Origin: Bradyrhizobium forestalis
GTDB lineage: Bacteria > Pseudomonadota > Alphaproteobacteria > Rhizobiales > Xanthobacteraceae
Length of the DNA stretch: 64,000 nucleotides
Reading direction: 5' to 3'
NCBI RefSeq assembly: GCF_002795245.1
Contig: NZ_PGVG01000019.1
Location: 62,001-126,000 of the forward strand
Shown here: piece by piece, positions 57,798-64,000 of the stretch
Layout: every line of letters starts with the position of its first letter
Position numbering within the stretch: position 1 is the first letter of the stretch
Notes under the pieces: model-generated
What the model was told of the DNA's origin: nothing
The model's input: only the letters and a program-made list of their open reading frames with translations
The model's database searches: none
Translations under genes and position numbers: made by a program

Positions 57798-58988
57798 ATG
57801 AACAGCTTCCAGTTCCAGCGCATCTCCAACTGGCTGATCGACGGCGCCTGGTCGTCGGTGGAGCCGGCCGAGATGATCGCAGATTTCTGCGAACGTCTGG
57901 TCGCGGCCGGCCTGCCGCTGTGGCGGTTCGGCATCTTCATCCGCACACTGCATCCGGAAATCTTCGGCCGCAACTTCATCTGGAAGCAGGGCGAGGACGT
58001 CGAAATCGGCAGCGTCGATTTCGAGATCCTGGAGACCCCCGAATTCGCCCGCAGCCCGCTCCGCGTCGTGTTCGAGCAGGGGCTGGAGGTCAGGGGGCGC
58101 GCGAACGATCCCGACGGCAAGCGTTTTCCGTTTCTCGACGACATGCGCGCTGAAGGCGCGACCGACTATATTGCGGTGCCGGTGCCGTTTCTCGATGGTT
58201 CCATCCACGCGACGAGCTGGATCACGCAGCATCCCGGCGGCTTCAGCGACGACGACATTGCGGCGATCCGGGCCATCATTGCGCCGCTTGCGCGCGTCAG
58301 CGAGATCATCAGCCTGCGCCGTACCGCCGAGATGCTGCTCGACACCTATGTCGGCAACCGCGCCGGCGCGCGCATCCTCGGCGGCCAGATCCGCCGTGGC
58401 CATACCGACACCATGCAGGCGGCGATCTGGCTCTCGGACCTGCGCGGCTTTACTGCGCTGTCGGACCGGCTGCCGGCCGAGACCGTGGTCGAGATCCTCA
58501 ACGGATATTTCGACTGCCAGGTCACCGCGATCCGGGGCCATGGCGGCGAGGTGCTGAAGTTCATGGGCGACGGCCTGCTTGCGGTGTTCCCGATCGATGA
58601 ATATGTCGGAGATGCCGCCCATGTCTGCGCGCGGGTGCTGGAGGCGGCGCGCGAATCCCGCGCCAGCGTCGAGGCGCTGGCGCACCCGGTCGGCGACGCC
58701 GTCGAGCGTTTCCGCTTCGGCGTCGCGCTGCATGTCGGCAACATTCTCTATGGCAATATCGGCGGCGGCAACCGCCTCGACTTCACCTGTATCGGCCCCG
58801 CCGTCAACCTTGCCGCAAGGCTGGAGAAGATCACAGCTCGCCTGGGGCGGACTGTCGTCGCCTCGGAAGGTTTTGCCAATGTCTGCCGCCACGATTGGCA
58901 CGAGCTCGGCGAATTTCCGATCGCGGGGTTTTCCAAGGCGCAGCGTGTGTATGGGCTCGCCGAGGAGACACCGGTGGTAATGGCTTGA
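57798..58988 (+). CDS. Class III adenylate/guanylate cyclase
   Basis: 396 residues, soluble. The N-terminal 200 residues form a sensory region of unrecognised type (MNSFQFQRISNWLIDGAWSS, FGIFIRTLHPEIFGRNFIWK; GAF-like by eye). The catalytic domain (about 215-385) has metal-binding Asp in WLSDLRGFTALSD and in KFMGDGLLAVF, and the segment FTCIGPAVNLAARLEK. It should make cAMP (or cGMP) as a dimer. Bradyrhizobium genomes have many such cyclases. Start ATG 57798. Confidence 0.88.
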   Translation: MNSFQFQRISNWLIDGAWSSVEPAEMIADFCERLVAAGLPLWRFGIFIRTLHPEIFGRNFIWKQGEDVEIGSVDFEILETPEFARSPLRVVFEQGLEVRGRANDPDGKRFPFLDDMRAEGATDYIAVPVPFLDGSIHATSWITQHPGGFSDDDIAAIRAIIAPLARVSEIISLRRTAEMLLDTYVGNRAGARILGGQIRRGHTDTMQAAIWLSDLRGFTALSDRLPAETVVEILNGYFDCQVTAIRGHGGEVLKFMGDGLLAVFPIDEYVGDAAHVCARVLEAARESRASVEALAHPVGDAVERFRFGVALHVGNILYGNIGGGNRLDFTCIGPAVNLAARLEKITARLGRTVVASEGFANVCRHDWHELGEFPIAGFSKAQRVYGLAEETPVVMA

Positions 58989-59031
58989 CGCGCAATGAGC
59001 TGAATGTCGTTCATCGTCGCAAGACGAAGCG

Positions 59032-59337
59032 CTATTCCTCCGGCTCCGTCGTGAACAGCAGCGGATAGCCCTTGGCGCGGCCGGCGTCGGTGGCGCGCGT
59101 GGCCTTGGTCTCGGCGACGTCTTTGGTGAATACGGCGACGACGCAGGCGCCAAGCTTGTGGGCGGTAATCATCACCTTGTAGGCCTGATCCTCGCTCATG
59201 CGGAACTCGGCCTTCAGCACCAAGGTGACGAACTCACGCGGCGTGTAGTCGTCGTTGATGAGGATGACCTTGTGCAGCCGCGGCCGCTCGACCTTGGTCT
59301 TTGTCCTGCTTCTCGGCTTGGTGACGGCGTCGTTCAT
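59032..59337 (-). CDS. clpS: ATP-dependent Clp protease adaptor
   Basis: 101 residues with the ClpS core: PRLHKVILINDDYTPREFVT, VLKAEFRMSEDQAYKVMITA, HKLGACVVAVFTKDVAETKA. It binds N-degron substrates (bulky N-terminal residues) and delivers them to ClpA. The N-terminal 20 residues are basic and disordered. No clpA is adjacent downstream in the window. It converges with the cyclase gene. Confidence 0.95.
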   Translation of the reverse strand: MNDAVTKPRSRTKTKVERPRLHKVILINDDYTPREFVTLVLKAEFRMSEDQAYKVMITAHKLGACVVAVFTKDVAETKATRATDAGRAKGYPLLFTTEPEE

Positions 59338-59381
59338 TCCGCCTCCTGGACACGGCGGCTTTGGGTTCCCTGCCGCAGCGA

Positions 59382-59723
59382 TCAGCCCGCGGCCTTCGCA
59401 CCATATTGCAGGACCTGCACCTTCTCCAAGGTGATCAAACCGCTCGACATCATGCCGTCCAGGATGGGCAGGAATGCGTTGATGTTATCCTCGCTGTCGA
59501 CGATCTCGATCAGCAGTGGCAGGTCTTCCGACAGTCGCAGGATCTTCGAGGTGTGCAGCCGGCTGGACTTGCCGAAGCCCATGGGACCGCGCAGCACGGT
59601 GGCGCCGGCCAGATGTCGCTCGCGCGCCGTCATCACGATCGCCTCATAGAGCGGCTTGCCGTCGAAATGGTCGCTCTCGCCGATGAAGATGCGCAGTAAC
59701 ACAGCCTGATCGGGGATTTGCAT
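59382..59723 (-). CDS. DUF190 protein of the fluoride operon
   Basis: 113 residues, MQIPDQAVLLRIFIGESDHF, with the DUF190 pattern (GKPLYEAIVMTARERHLAGA, TVLRGPMGFGKSSRLHTSK, EDLPLLIEIVDSEDNINAFL). It folds like a PII-type ferredoxin domain, and DUF190 genes are often next to crcB, which fits here: it starts 2 bp downstream of a crcB stop and is the last gene of the riboswitch-led operon. Its role in fluoride resistance is unknown; a regulatory role is inference. Confidence 0.88.
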   Translation of the reverse strand: MQIPDQAVLLRIFIGESDHFDGKPLYEAIVMTARERHLAGATVLRGPMGFGKSSRLHTSKILRLSEDLPLLIEIVDSEDNINAFLPILDGMMSSGLITLEKVQVLQYGAKAAG

Positions 59724-59725
59724 GC

Positions 59726-60151
59726 TCAGCTCCTTGTCAAGCGATTGTAGCGGCTCGCCATCATATGCCCTGCCCATACCGACACCAGCCAGCAGATCAC
59801 GGATGCCGCGACATAGGCGAGCGCCGTGTACTTCATGCCGCCGTGGAGCAGGCGGAAGGTCTCCAGGCTGAAGGCCGAGAAGGTGGTGTAGCCGCCGCAA
59901 AACCCGGTCATGACGAATTGTCGGTGCTCGGGCCGCGCCAGCACGCGGCCGTCGGGGCCGGTCAGCGTCGCGTAGAAGCCGATGATCAGGGAGCCGGTCG
60001 CGTTGATGAACAGCGTCGCAAAAGGAAAGCCCGGCCCGGTGTCGAGCGCGAGCCCGACCAGATAACGCGTCAGCCCGCCGACGACGCTGCCGGCCGCAAC
60101 CCAGGCGTAGAGCACGAAGCTGCGCCAGCGCTCGGCGGAAGGGGAGCTCAT
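59726..60151 (-). CDS. crcB: Fluoride channel CrcB/Fluc, copy 1
   Basis: 141 residues, four membrane helices. Fluc signatures: GGLTRYLVG, FPFATLFINATGSLIIGFYA (conserved pore Asn), and the Phe-box and Na-site segment GFCGGYTTFSAFSLETFRLL with both Phe residues. It exports fluoride as an antiparallel dimer. It lies 6 bp after the second crcB and 2 bp before the DUF190 gene. The operon is controlled by a fluoride riboswitch at 61947-61886. Confidence 0.94.
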   Translation of the reverse strand: MSSPSAERWRSFVLYAWVAAGSVVGGLTRYLVGLALDTGPGFPFATLFINATGSLIIGFYATLTGPDGRVLARPEHRQFVMTGFCGGYTTFSAFSLETFRLLHGGMKYTALAYVAASVICWLVSVWAGHMMASRYNRLTRS

Positions 60152-60157
60152 CAGCCT

Positions 60158-60547
60158 CTAGCCTCCCAGACGATCCGCAAGGAGGAAGCCGCAGCTGACG
60201 GCGGCGAGGCACAGCCCGACCGAGCACACGACATTGCCGAGCGCCGAGAGCGGCTCGCCGCCACGCGCGAGTGTCAGCGTTTGCAGGCTGAACGAGGACA
60301 CCGTGGTGTAGCAGCCGAGAAATCCGGTCACGGCGAACAGCCATGGATTGGGGGAGGCGAAGACCGAACCCGAATGCGTCGCCAGCGCGCCCAAAATGCC
60401 GATCAGGAAGGCGCCGGTGACGTTGATGGTCATGGTGCCCCACGGAAAGGTTTCGCCCAACCGCCGTGCGATCGCGCCGGAGACGAAATAGCGCGCGCAG
60501 CCGCCCAGCGCGCTGCCGATCACGACCGCAATTGCTCCGCTCAGCAC
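60158..60547 (-). CDS. crcB: Fluoride channel CrcB/Fluc, copy 2
   Basis: 129 residues from GTG 60547, the best in-frame start after GACGGGGGG (ribosome site); longer frames would overlap the MFS gene. Four helices, GGCARYFVSGAIARR, WGTMTINVTGAFLIGILGAL and GFLGCYTTVSSFSLQTLTLA. In the Phe-box the first Phe of TTFSxFS is Val here, and the GG of the Na site reads GC. With copy 1 it probably forms a heterodimer in which one of the two pores may be non-functional (inference from known Fluc pairs). Confidence 0.9.
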   Translation of the reverse strand: MLSGAIAVVIGSALGGCARYFVSGAIARRLGETFPWGTMTINVTGAFLIGILGALATHSGSVFASPNPWLFAVTGFLGCYTTVSSFSLQTLTLARGGEPLSALGNVVCSVGLCLAAVSCGFLLADRLGG

Positions 60548-60566
60548 GATGAACAGCCCCCCGTCA

Positions 60567-61769
60567 TCACTTTTTCTCTGCCGCCAGACCGTTGCCGACG
60601 GCGAGCAGCCCCACGAGCGAAACCAGCGCGAAGCCGAGCCCCGCAAGGAACGTTCCTGCCGGACCGTAGGCGTCCCACAAGGCGCCCGCGATCACGCTCG
60701 CGGCCAGCAAGGCAAGCCCGGTGAACAGGTTGAAATAGCCGAATGCGGTGCCGCGCAGGCTCGGCGGCGCGGCGTCGGCGACGAGGGCGGAGAGCAGCCC
60801 TTGCGTCAATCCCATATGCAGGCCCCACAGCACGACGCCGAGCGCGAGGCCAGCCAGATTCGGCAGCAGCGCCAGCGCGAGGTCGGCGCCGGCGAGGAAA
60901 ACGAGGCCGAGCGCGAGCAGGCCGGTCCGGTTGATCCGGTCCGACAGCACGCCGGCCGGATAGGCCGACAGGGCATAGACGATGTTCATCAGCACCAGCA
61001 CCGCTGGCACCCACATGGCATTGAGCCCGGTGTTCTGCGCGCGCAGGATCAAGAAGGCCTCGCTGAAGCGCGCCAGCGTGAAGACGATCCCGACTGCCAC
61101 GACACGCCAATAGACCGCTCCGAGCTGCCGCATCGCGGCGAGATTGAGCGGATTCTCCGCGGGCTCCCGGCTTGGATCGGGCTCCGGCTCGTCTACCGCG
61201 AACGCGATCAAGCCGAAGGACAAGAATCCCGGCAGCACCGCCACCCAGAACACGAGGGCAAAATTGTCAGCCGTCCACCACATCAGGCCGATCGCTGCGA
61301 GTGGTCCGACGAATGCGCCGATGGTATCGAGCGACTGCCGCAGGCCAAAGCTCGCGCCGCGCAGGCCGAGGGGGGCGATATCGGCGATCAGCGCATCGCG
61401 CGGCGCACCGCGAATGCCCTTGCCGACGCGATCGATGAAGCGAGCGGCAACCAGCCATCCGACGCTGGGGGCGAGCGGGAACAGCGGCTTGGTGAAGGCG
61501 GCAAGCCCATAGCCGAGCGCGGCGAGCAGCTTGCGGCGTCCGAGCCAGTCCGACAGCGCACCGGAAAAGATCTTCGTGATCGCGGCTGTCGCCTCCGCAA
61601 TCCCCTCGATGAAGCCGACGGTGAGCGTGGAAGCGCCGAGCACGGTGACGAGATAGACCGGCAGCAGCGCGTGGATCATCTCGGAGGAAATGTCCATCAG
61701 CATCGAGACGAAGCCGAGCACCCAGATCCCCTTGGGCAGCGTGGTGCGCGCAGCATTCGGTGTCGTCAT
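60567..61769 (-). CDS. MFS transporter, first gene of the fluoride-riboswitch operon
   Basis: 400 residues, twelve predicted helices. MFS motif A is visible as SGALSDWLGRRKLLAALGYG; a second copy-like motif YPAGVLSDRINRTGLLALGL lies in the C-half. The family is a drug or small-molecule exporter type of unknown substrate. ATG 61769 (MTTPNAARTTLPKG) or GTG 61775. The 5' region holds a terminator, an antiterminator and a fluoride aptamer, so it is expressed when fluoride is high. The stop is 20 bp before the second crcB start. It may export fluoride-related compounds or protect in another way. Confidence 0.9.
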   Translation of the reverse strand: MTTPNAARTTLPKGIWVLGFVSMLMDISSEMIHALLPVYLVTVLGASTLTVGFIEGIAEATAAITKIFSGALSDWLGRRKLLAALGYGLAAFTKPLFPLAPSVGWLVAARFIDRVGKGIRGAPRDALIADIAPLGLRGASFGLRQSLDTIGAFVGPLAAIGLMWWTADNFALVFWVAVLPGFLSFGLIAFAVDEPEPDPSREPAENPLNLAAMRQLGAVYWRVVAVGIVFTLARFSEAFLILRAQNTGLNAMWVPAVLVLMNIVYALSAYPAGVLSDRINRTGLLALGLVFLAGADLALALLPNLAGLALGVVLWGLHMGLTQGLLSALVADAAPPSLRGTAFGYFNLFTGLALLAASVIAGALWDAYGPAGTFLAGLGFALVSLVGLLAVGNGLAAEKK

Positions 61770-61813
61770 CGTCACGTCTTCGCCTTCTCCTTTGGCCTTC
61801 GCCACCAGGCAAC

Positions 61814-61835
61814 AAAAAACCCGCCATCGGCGGGT
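61814..61835 (-). terminator. Riboswitch expression-platform terminator
   Basis: On the minus strand ACCCGCC (61835-61829), loop GAT, GGCGGGT (61825-61819), then TTTTTT to 61814. An upstream GGCGGG (61852-61847) can pair with the same CCCGCC to form an antiterminator. The T run ends 45 nt before the MFS start codon. Confidence 0.85.
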
Positions 61836-61885
61836 ATATTCATGCTCCCGCCAAAGGCAGAGGCCCAAACATCGCCTCTCCTCAA

Positions 61886-61947
61886 GCAGAAGTCATCAGC
61901 CCACGAGGTCGTCGACCGCCGGGCGGTTGTCGGGGGACTCCATCCCC
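61886..61947 (-). promoter_or_regulatory. Fluoride riboswitch (crcB motif)
   Basis: Read on the minus strand: GGGGATGGAGTCCCCC (P1 hairpin with the conserved GATGG), ACAACCGCCC, a variable stem, then GGGCTGATGACTTCTGC at 61902-61886. The elements match the fluoride aptamer (GGnGAUGG, AACCGC, CUGAUGnCUCCU-like end). GGAGTC can pair with GACTTC as the pseudoknot, and CCC with GGG as the second stem. It lies upstream of a terminator and the MFS-crcB-crcB-DUF190 operon, exactly where such a switch is expected. Confidence 0.92.
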
Positions 61948-62017
61948 ATCTGTGCGGCCAACCCTAGCATGGAAATCGTGCCGGGCAAGTGGGCGGGAGC
62001 CGTGTCTCCACTGGCAC

Positions 62018-62120
62018 CGTCATTCCGGGGCGATGCGCAGCATCGAACCCGGAATCTCGAGATTCTCAGGCGCGCAAGGGCGCGCCGGAGTTCTCGCTTT
62101 GCGAGTCCCGGAATGACAGC
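62018..62120. repeat. 103-bp palindromic element, family A copy 3
   Basis: CGTCATTCCGGGG at the left and CCCGGAATGACAGC at the right are inverted ends; the core CGCAGCATCGAACCCGGAAT equals that at 42590-42625 apart from single bases. It lies between the riboswitch and the DUF1194 gene. Confidence 0.75.
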
Positions 62121-62283
62121 TCGCGAGATCGCGAGCGTTCCCGCGGCGCAAGCGCGGCAACATGGCGGCAGCTTTGCGTGGCGCGTGCCAATTCCTTAAC
62201 TCGAATGTGAAGCGCAAGCGATCTTCGGCCTTTGCGGCAAGGCGATTGCATGTCACCATCGCGTCATACGACGGGAGACTGCG

Positions 62284-63147
62284 ATGCGTTTGCTGTTCTC
62301 GATCGGGGCTGTGTTGGTGGCCGGCATGTTTGCCGGAGGGGACGTCGCGGGCATCGCGGCACCAGGACCCAAATTCGAATCGCCCAAAACTCAATCGCAG
62401 CGGCTTGCGGCCGACAAGGATGCGCAGACGGTCGACGTCGAGCTGATCCTCGCGGTCGACGTGTCCTATTCCATGGACATGGACGAGCTCGCGATCCAGC
62501 GCGAGGGATATGCGCAGGCCATCCAGTCGAAGGAGTTCCTGCAGGCGCTGAAGCTCGGCCCGAACGGCCGGATCGCGGTGACCTATTTCGAGTGGGCCGC
62601 CTCCAGCGACCAGAAGATCATCATTCCCTGGCGGCTGGTCGATGGTCCCGAGACGGCGGATGCGGTCGCCGCCGAGATCATGAAGACACCGATCCGGCGC
62701 GCTTCGCGCACCTCGATCTCCGGCGCGATCACTTTCGCGATGCCGCTATTCGACGAGGATCCCTATCGGGGCTTGCGCCGTGTCATCGACATTTCCGGCG
62801 ACGGTCCGAACAACAATGGCGGTCCGGTCACGGTGGCGCGCGATGCCGCGCTCGAGAAGGGCGTCGTCATCAACGGCCTGCCGATCATGGTCAAGGAGCC
62901 GTCCTATTCGACCATGGATATCGACAATCTCGATTTCTACTACGAGGACTGCGTCATCGGAGGGCCCGGCTCCTTCGTCATCACGATCAAGGACCGCGAC
63001 AAGTTCAAGGAAGCGATCCGTACCAAGCTGCTGATGGAAGTCGCCGGCCGCACGCCGGAGCGTCCCGTGATGCGCGTTGCCGACAAGGAGCCGCGCGTCA
63101 ACTGCCTGATCGGCGAGAAGATCTGGTCCGATCGCTGGGGACGCTAG
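62284..63147 (+). CDS. DUF1194 exported VWA-like protein
   Basis: 287 residues: N-terminal signal MRLLFSIGAVLVAGMFAGGD and on, then a DUF1194 domain with a MIDAS-like motif LILAVDVSYSMDMDE (DxSxS form), TSISGAITFAMPLF, RRVIDISGDGPNNNGG (conserved Asp) and a C-terminal region with Cys pair (EDCVIGG, VNCLIGE). The von Willebrand A fold suggests metal-dependent binding of another protein; the role is unknown. Found in many alphaproteobacteria. ATG 62284 follows GGGAGACTGCG. Confidence 0.88.
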   Translation: MRLLFSIGAVLVAGMFAGGDVAGIAAPGPKFESPKTQSQRLAADKDAQTVDVELILAVDVSYSMDMDELAIQREGYAQAIQSKEFLQALKLGPNGRIAVTYFEWAASSDQKIIIPWRLVDGPETADAVAAEIMKTPIRRASRTSISGAITFAMPLFDEDPYRGLRRVIDISGDGPNNNGGPVTVARDAALEKGVVINGLPIMVKEPSYSTMDIDNLDFYYEDCVIGGPGSFVITIKDRDKFKEAIRTKLLMEVAGRTPERPVMRVADKEPRVNCLIGEKIWSDRWGR

Positions 63148-63312
63148 CGCGCCCCCGTTGGGACGTTTCGCCTCATCTCGCCCGGTGGTTGAATTTAACC
63201 GCTCGTTAACCGGTACATGGCCCTAATCCGGTCGTTTCAGTTCGTTTCCGATCGCTGCTGTCGGACGCGCGAACGAGAGCGGGTTCGTCGAACCCGTCCA
63301 CCGAGCAATCCA

Positions 63313-63948
63313 ATGGCCATCGTCACATCGAGCACCAGCCAGATTTCGCCCGCCAACGAGCGGCTGTATCACCAGAGCGCGCTGATCGGTGACTGGAAGG
63401 GCAATTGGGTGGGCAACAACCAGCCCGTCGGCTTCAAGGTCGTGAACATCCGTGGGGCCCGGGCGCAGGTTGAGTACACCCATAACGGGCACACCGAGCG
63501 CGGCTTTGCCGAAGTTAAGGGCACGCTCATTACCTTCGGCGGGGTCACGGTCGGCACCAAGGACGGCAAGAACATGGTGCTGCTGTTCTCCTTCGGGGGC
63601 GCCGGCAAGCAGACCGCGAATCTCGAGAAGCAGGACCCGCCGGCTTCCGACAGCCGCCTGATGGGAAGCTGGGGCGGATATTCGTCCGCCAACGGCAAGA
63701 GCGCGAGCTTCAAGGTGCTCGCCGTCAACGGCAAGGAGGCGCAGGTCAGCGTCACCACGGACGGCATCACCCGCCAGGGCACCGGCATCGTCTACAAGAA
63801 CGTCATCATGTTTGGGCAGGCGCAGATCGCGACCGACGACGGACAGAACGGCAAGGTCATCTATCAGGTCGGCACGAAATCCTTCATGGTGCCGGTGACG
63901 AAATATCCGCCGGCGGATTCGTCGTCTTCCGTCGACAAGACGGCATAG
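63313..63948 (+). CDS. Protein with two tandem beta-rich repeats, unknown
   Basis: 211 residues from ATG 63313 (MAIVTSSTSQISPANERLYH). No signal peptide. Two homologous halves: residues about 22-108 (LIGDWKGNWVGNNQPVGFKV, FAEVKGTLITFGGVTVGTKD) and about 115-200 (LMGSWGGYSSANGKSASFKV, GIVYKNVIMFGQAQIATDDG), sharing W-x-G, G-x-K/S-x2-FKV, AQV, and G-x-V/L-x2-FG. This is a duplicated domain of roughly 88 residues, probably a lipocalin-like or beta-barrel fold. The Ser/Asp-rich C-terminus and lack of a signal might fit type I secretion, but this is speculation. Confidence 0.75.
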   Translation: MAIVTSSTSQISPANERLYHQSALIGDWKGNWVGNNQPVGFKVVNIRGARAQVEYTHNGHTERGFAEVKGTLITFGGVTVGTKDGKNMVLLFSFGGAGKQTANLEKQDPPASDSRLMGSWGGYSSANGKSASFKVLAVNGKEAQVSVTTDGITRQGTGIVYKNVIMFGQAQIATDDGQNGKVIYQVGTKSFMVPVTKYPPADSSSSVDKTA

Positions 63949-64000
63949 CGTTCACGGCGGTGTCCCGCCGGGTTGCGTCAACGTCTTCAATTGCTGGTCG

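Overview
The window is high-GC chromosomal DNA of an alphaproteobacterium. Gene content and order, the red-type (form IC) Rubisco operon, many small rhizobial stress proteins, a FixK-type box and typical rhizobial intergenic palindromes point to Bradyrhizobium or a close relative. This is inferred from sequence only. I saw no rRNA, tRNA, CRISPR array, intact insertion sequence or prophage.

Layout. 1-7 kb is the 3' part of a Calvin-Benson operon (cbbP end, cbbT, cbbA, cbbL, cbbS, cbbX, rpe), all on the + strand. 7-12.2 kb carries a PAS-GGDEF-EAL protein, a universal stress protein behind a FixK-like box, and a DegP/HtrA protease whose leader has a 10-bp inverted repeat. 12.4-28 kb is a stress island of short, weakly annotated genes (DUF6496, DUF3072, DUF3147 pair, PAP2, RHH, PRC-barrel, small secreted and charged proteins). 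It surrounds an REC-PAS-HWE kinase and a 2097-residue soluble hybrid kinase with eleven 92-residue HAMP-type repeats. At least eight genes or operons here have GGAAC-N16-CGTT/GGTT/CGTA upstream, the form of an EcfG (general stress response sigma) promoter, always with a 16-bp spacer. I read the island as part of a PhyR-EcfG regulon in which the giant kinase is itself a target. Two gene remnants lie at its edge: the C-terminus of a TPP enzyme and half of an EmrB/DHA2 transporter.

28.8-46 kb is mostly housekeeping and catabolism: nitronate monooxygenase, PhoD phosphatase, aldo/keto reductase, a stand-alone BoxR/BzdR-like HTH next to an HpaD-type extradiol dioxygenase, a PLP aminotransferase, a CPA2 antiporter, RibB with a degenerate RibA domain, glutaryl-CoA dehydrogenase, an MBL hydrolase and an acyl-CoA ligase. 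45.5-59.3 kb holds cell-envelope genes (extensin-like, L,D-transpeptidase), CorA, a methyltransferase, SDR, PdxH, a DnaJ-like protein, an ECF sigma/anti-sigma pair, FabI, a histidine phosphatase, AroC, a class III cyclase and ClpS. Between the dnaJ-like and anti-sigma genes is an intergenic stretch with several strong consecutive hairpins.

59.4-62 kb (minus strand) is a fluoride-resistance operon: a fluoride (crcB-motif) riboswitch with a visible terminator/antiterminator pair, then an MFS transporter, two CrcB/Fluc proteins and a DUF190 protein. The window ends with a DUF1194 VWA-like protein and a protein made of two tandem copies of an unknown beta-rich domain. Palindromic intergenic repeats (30.4, 41.5, 42.6, 43.7, 56.4, 57.6, 62.0 kb) are scattered through the right half.
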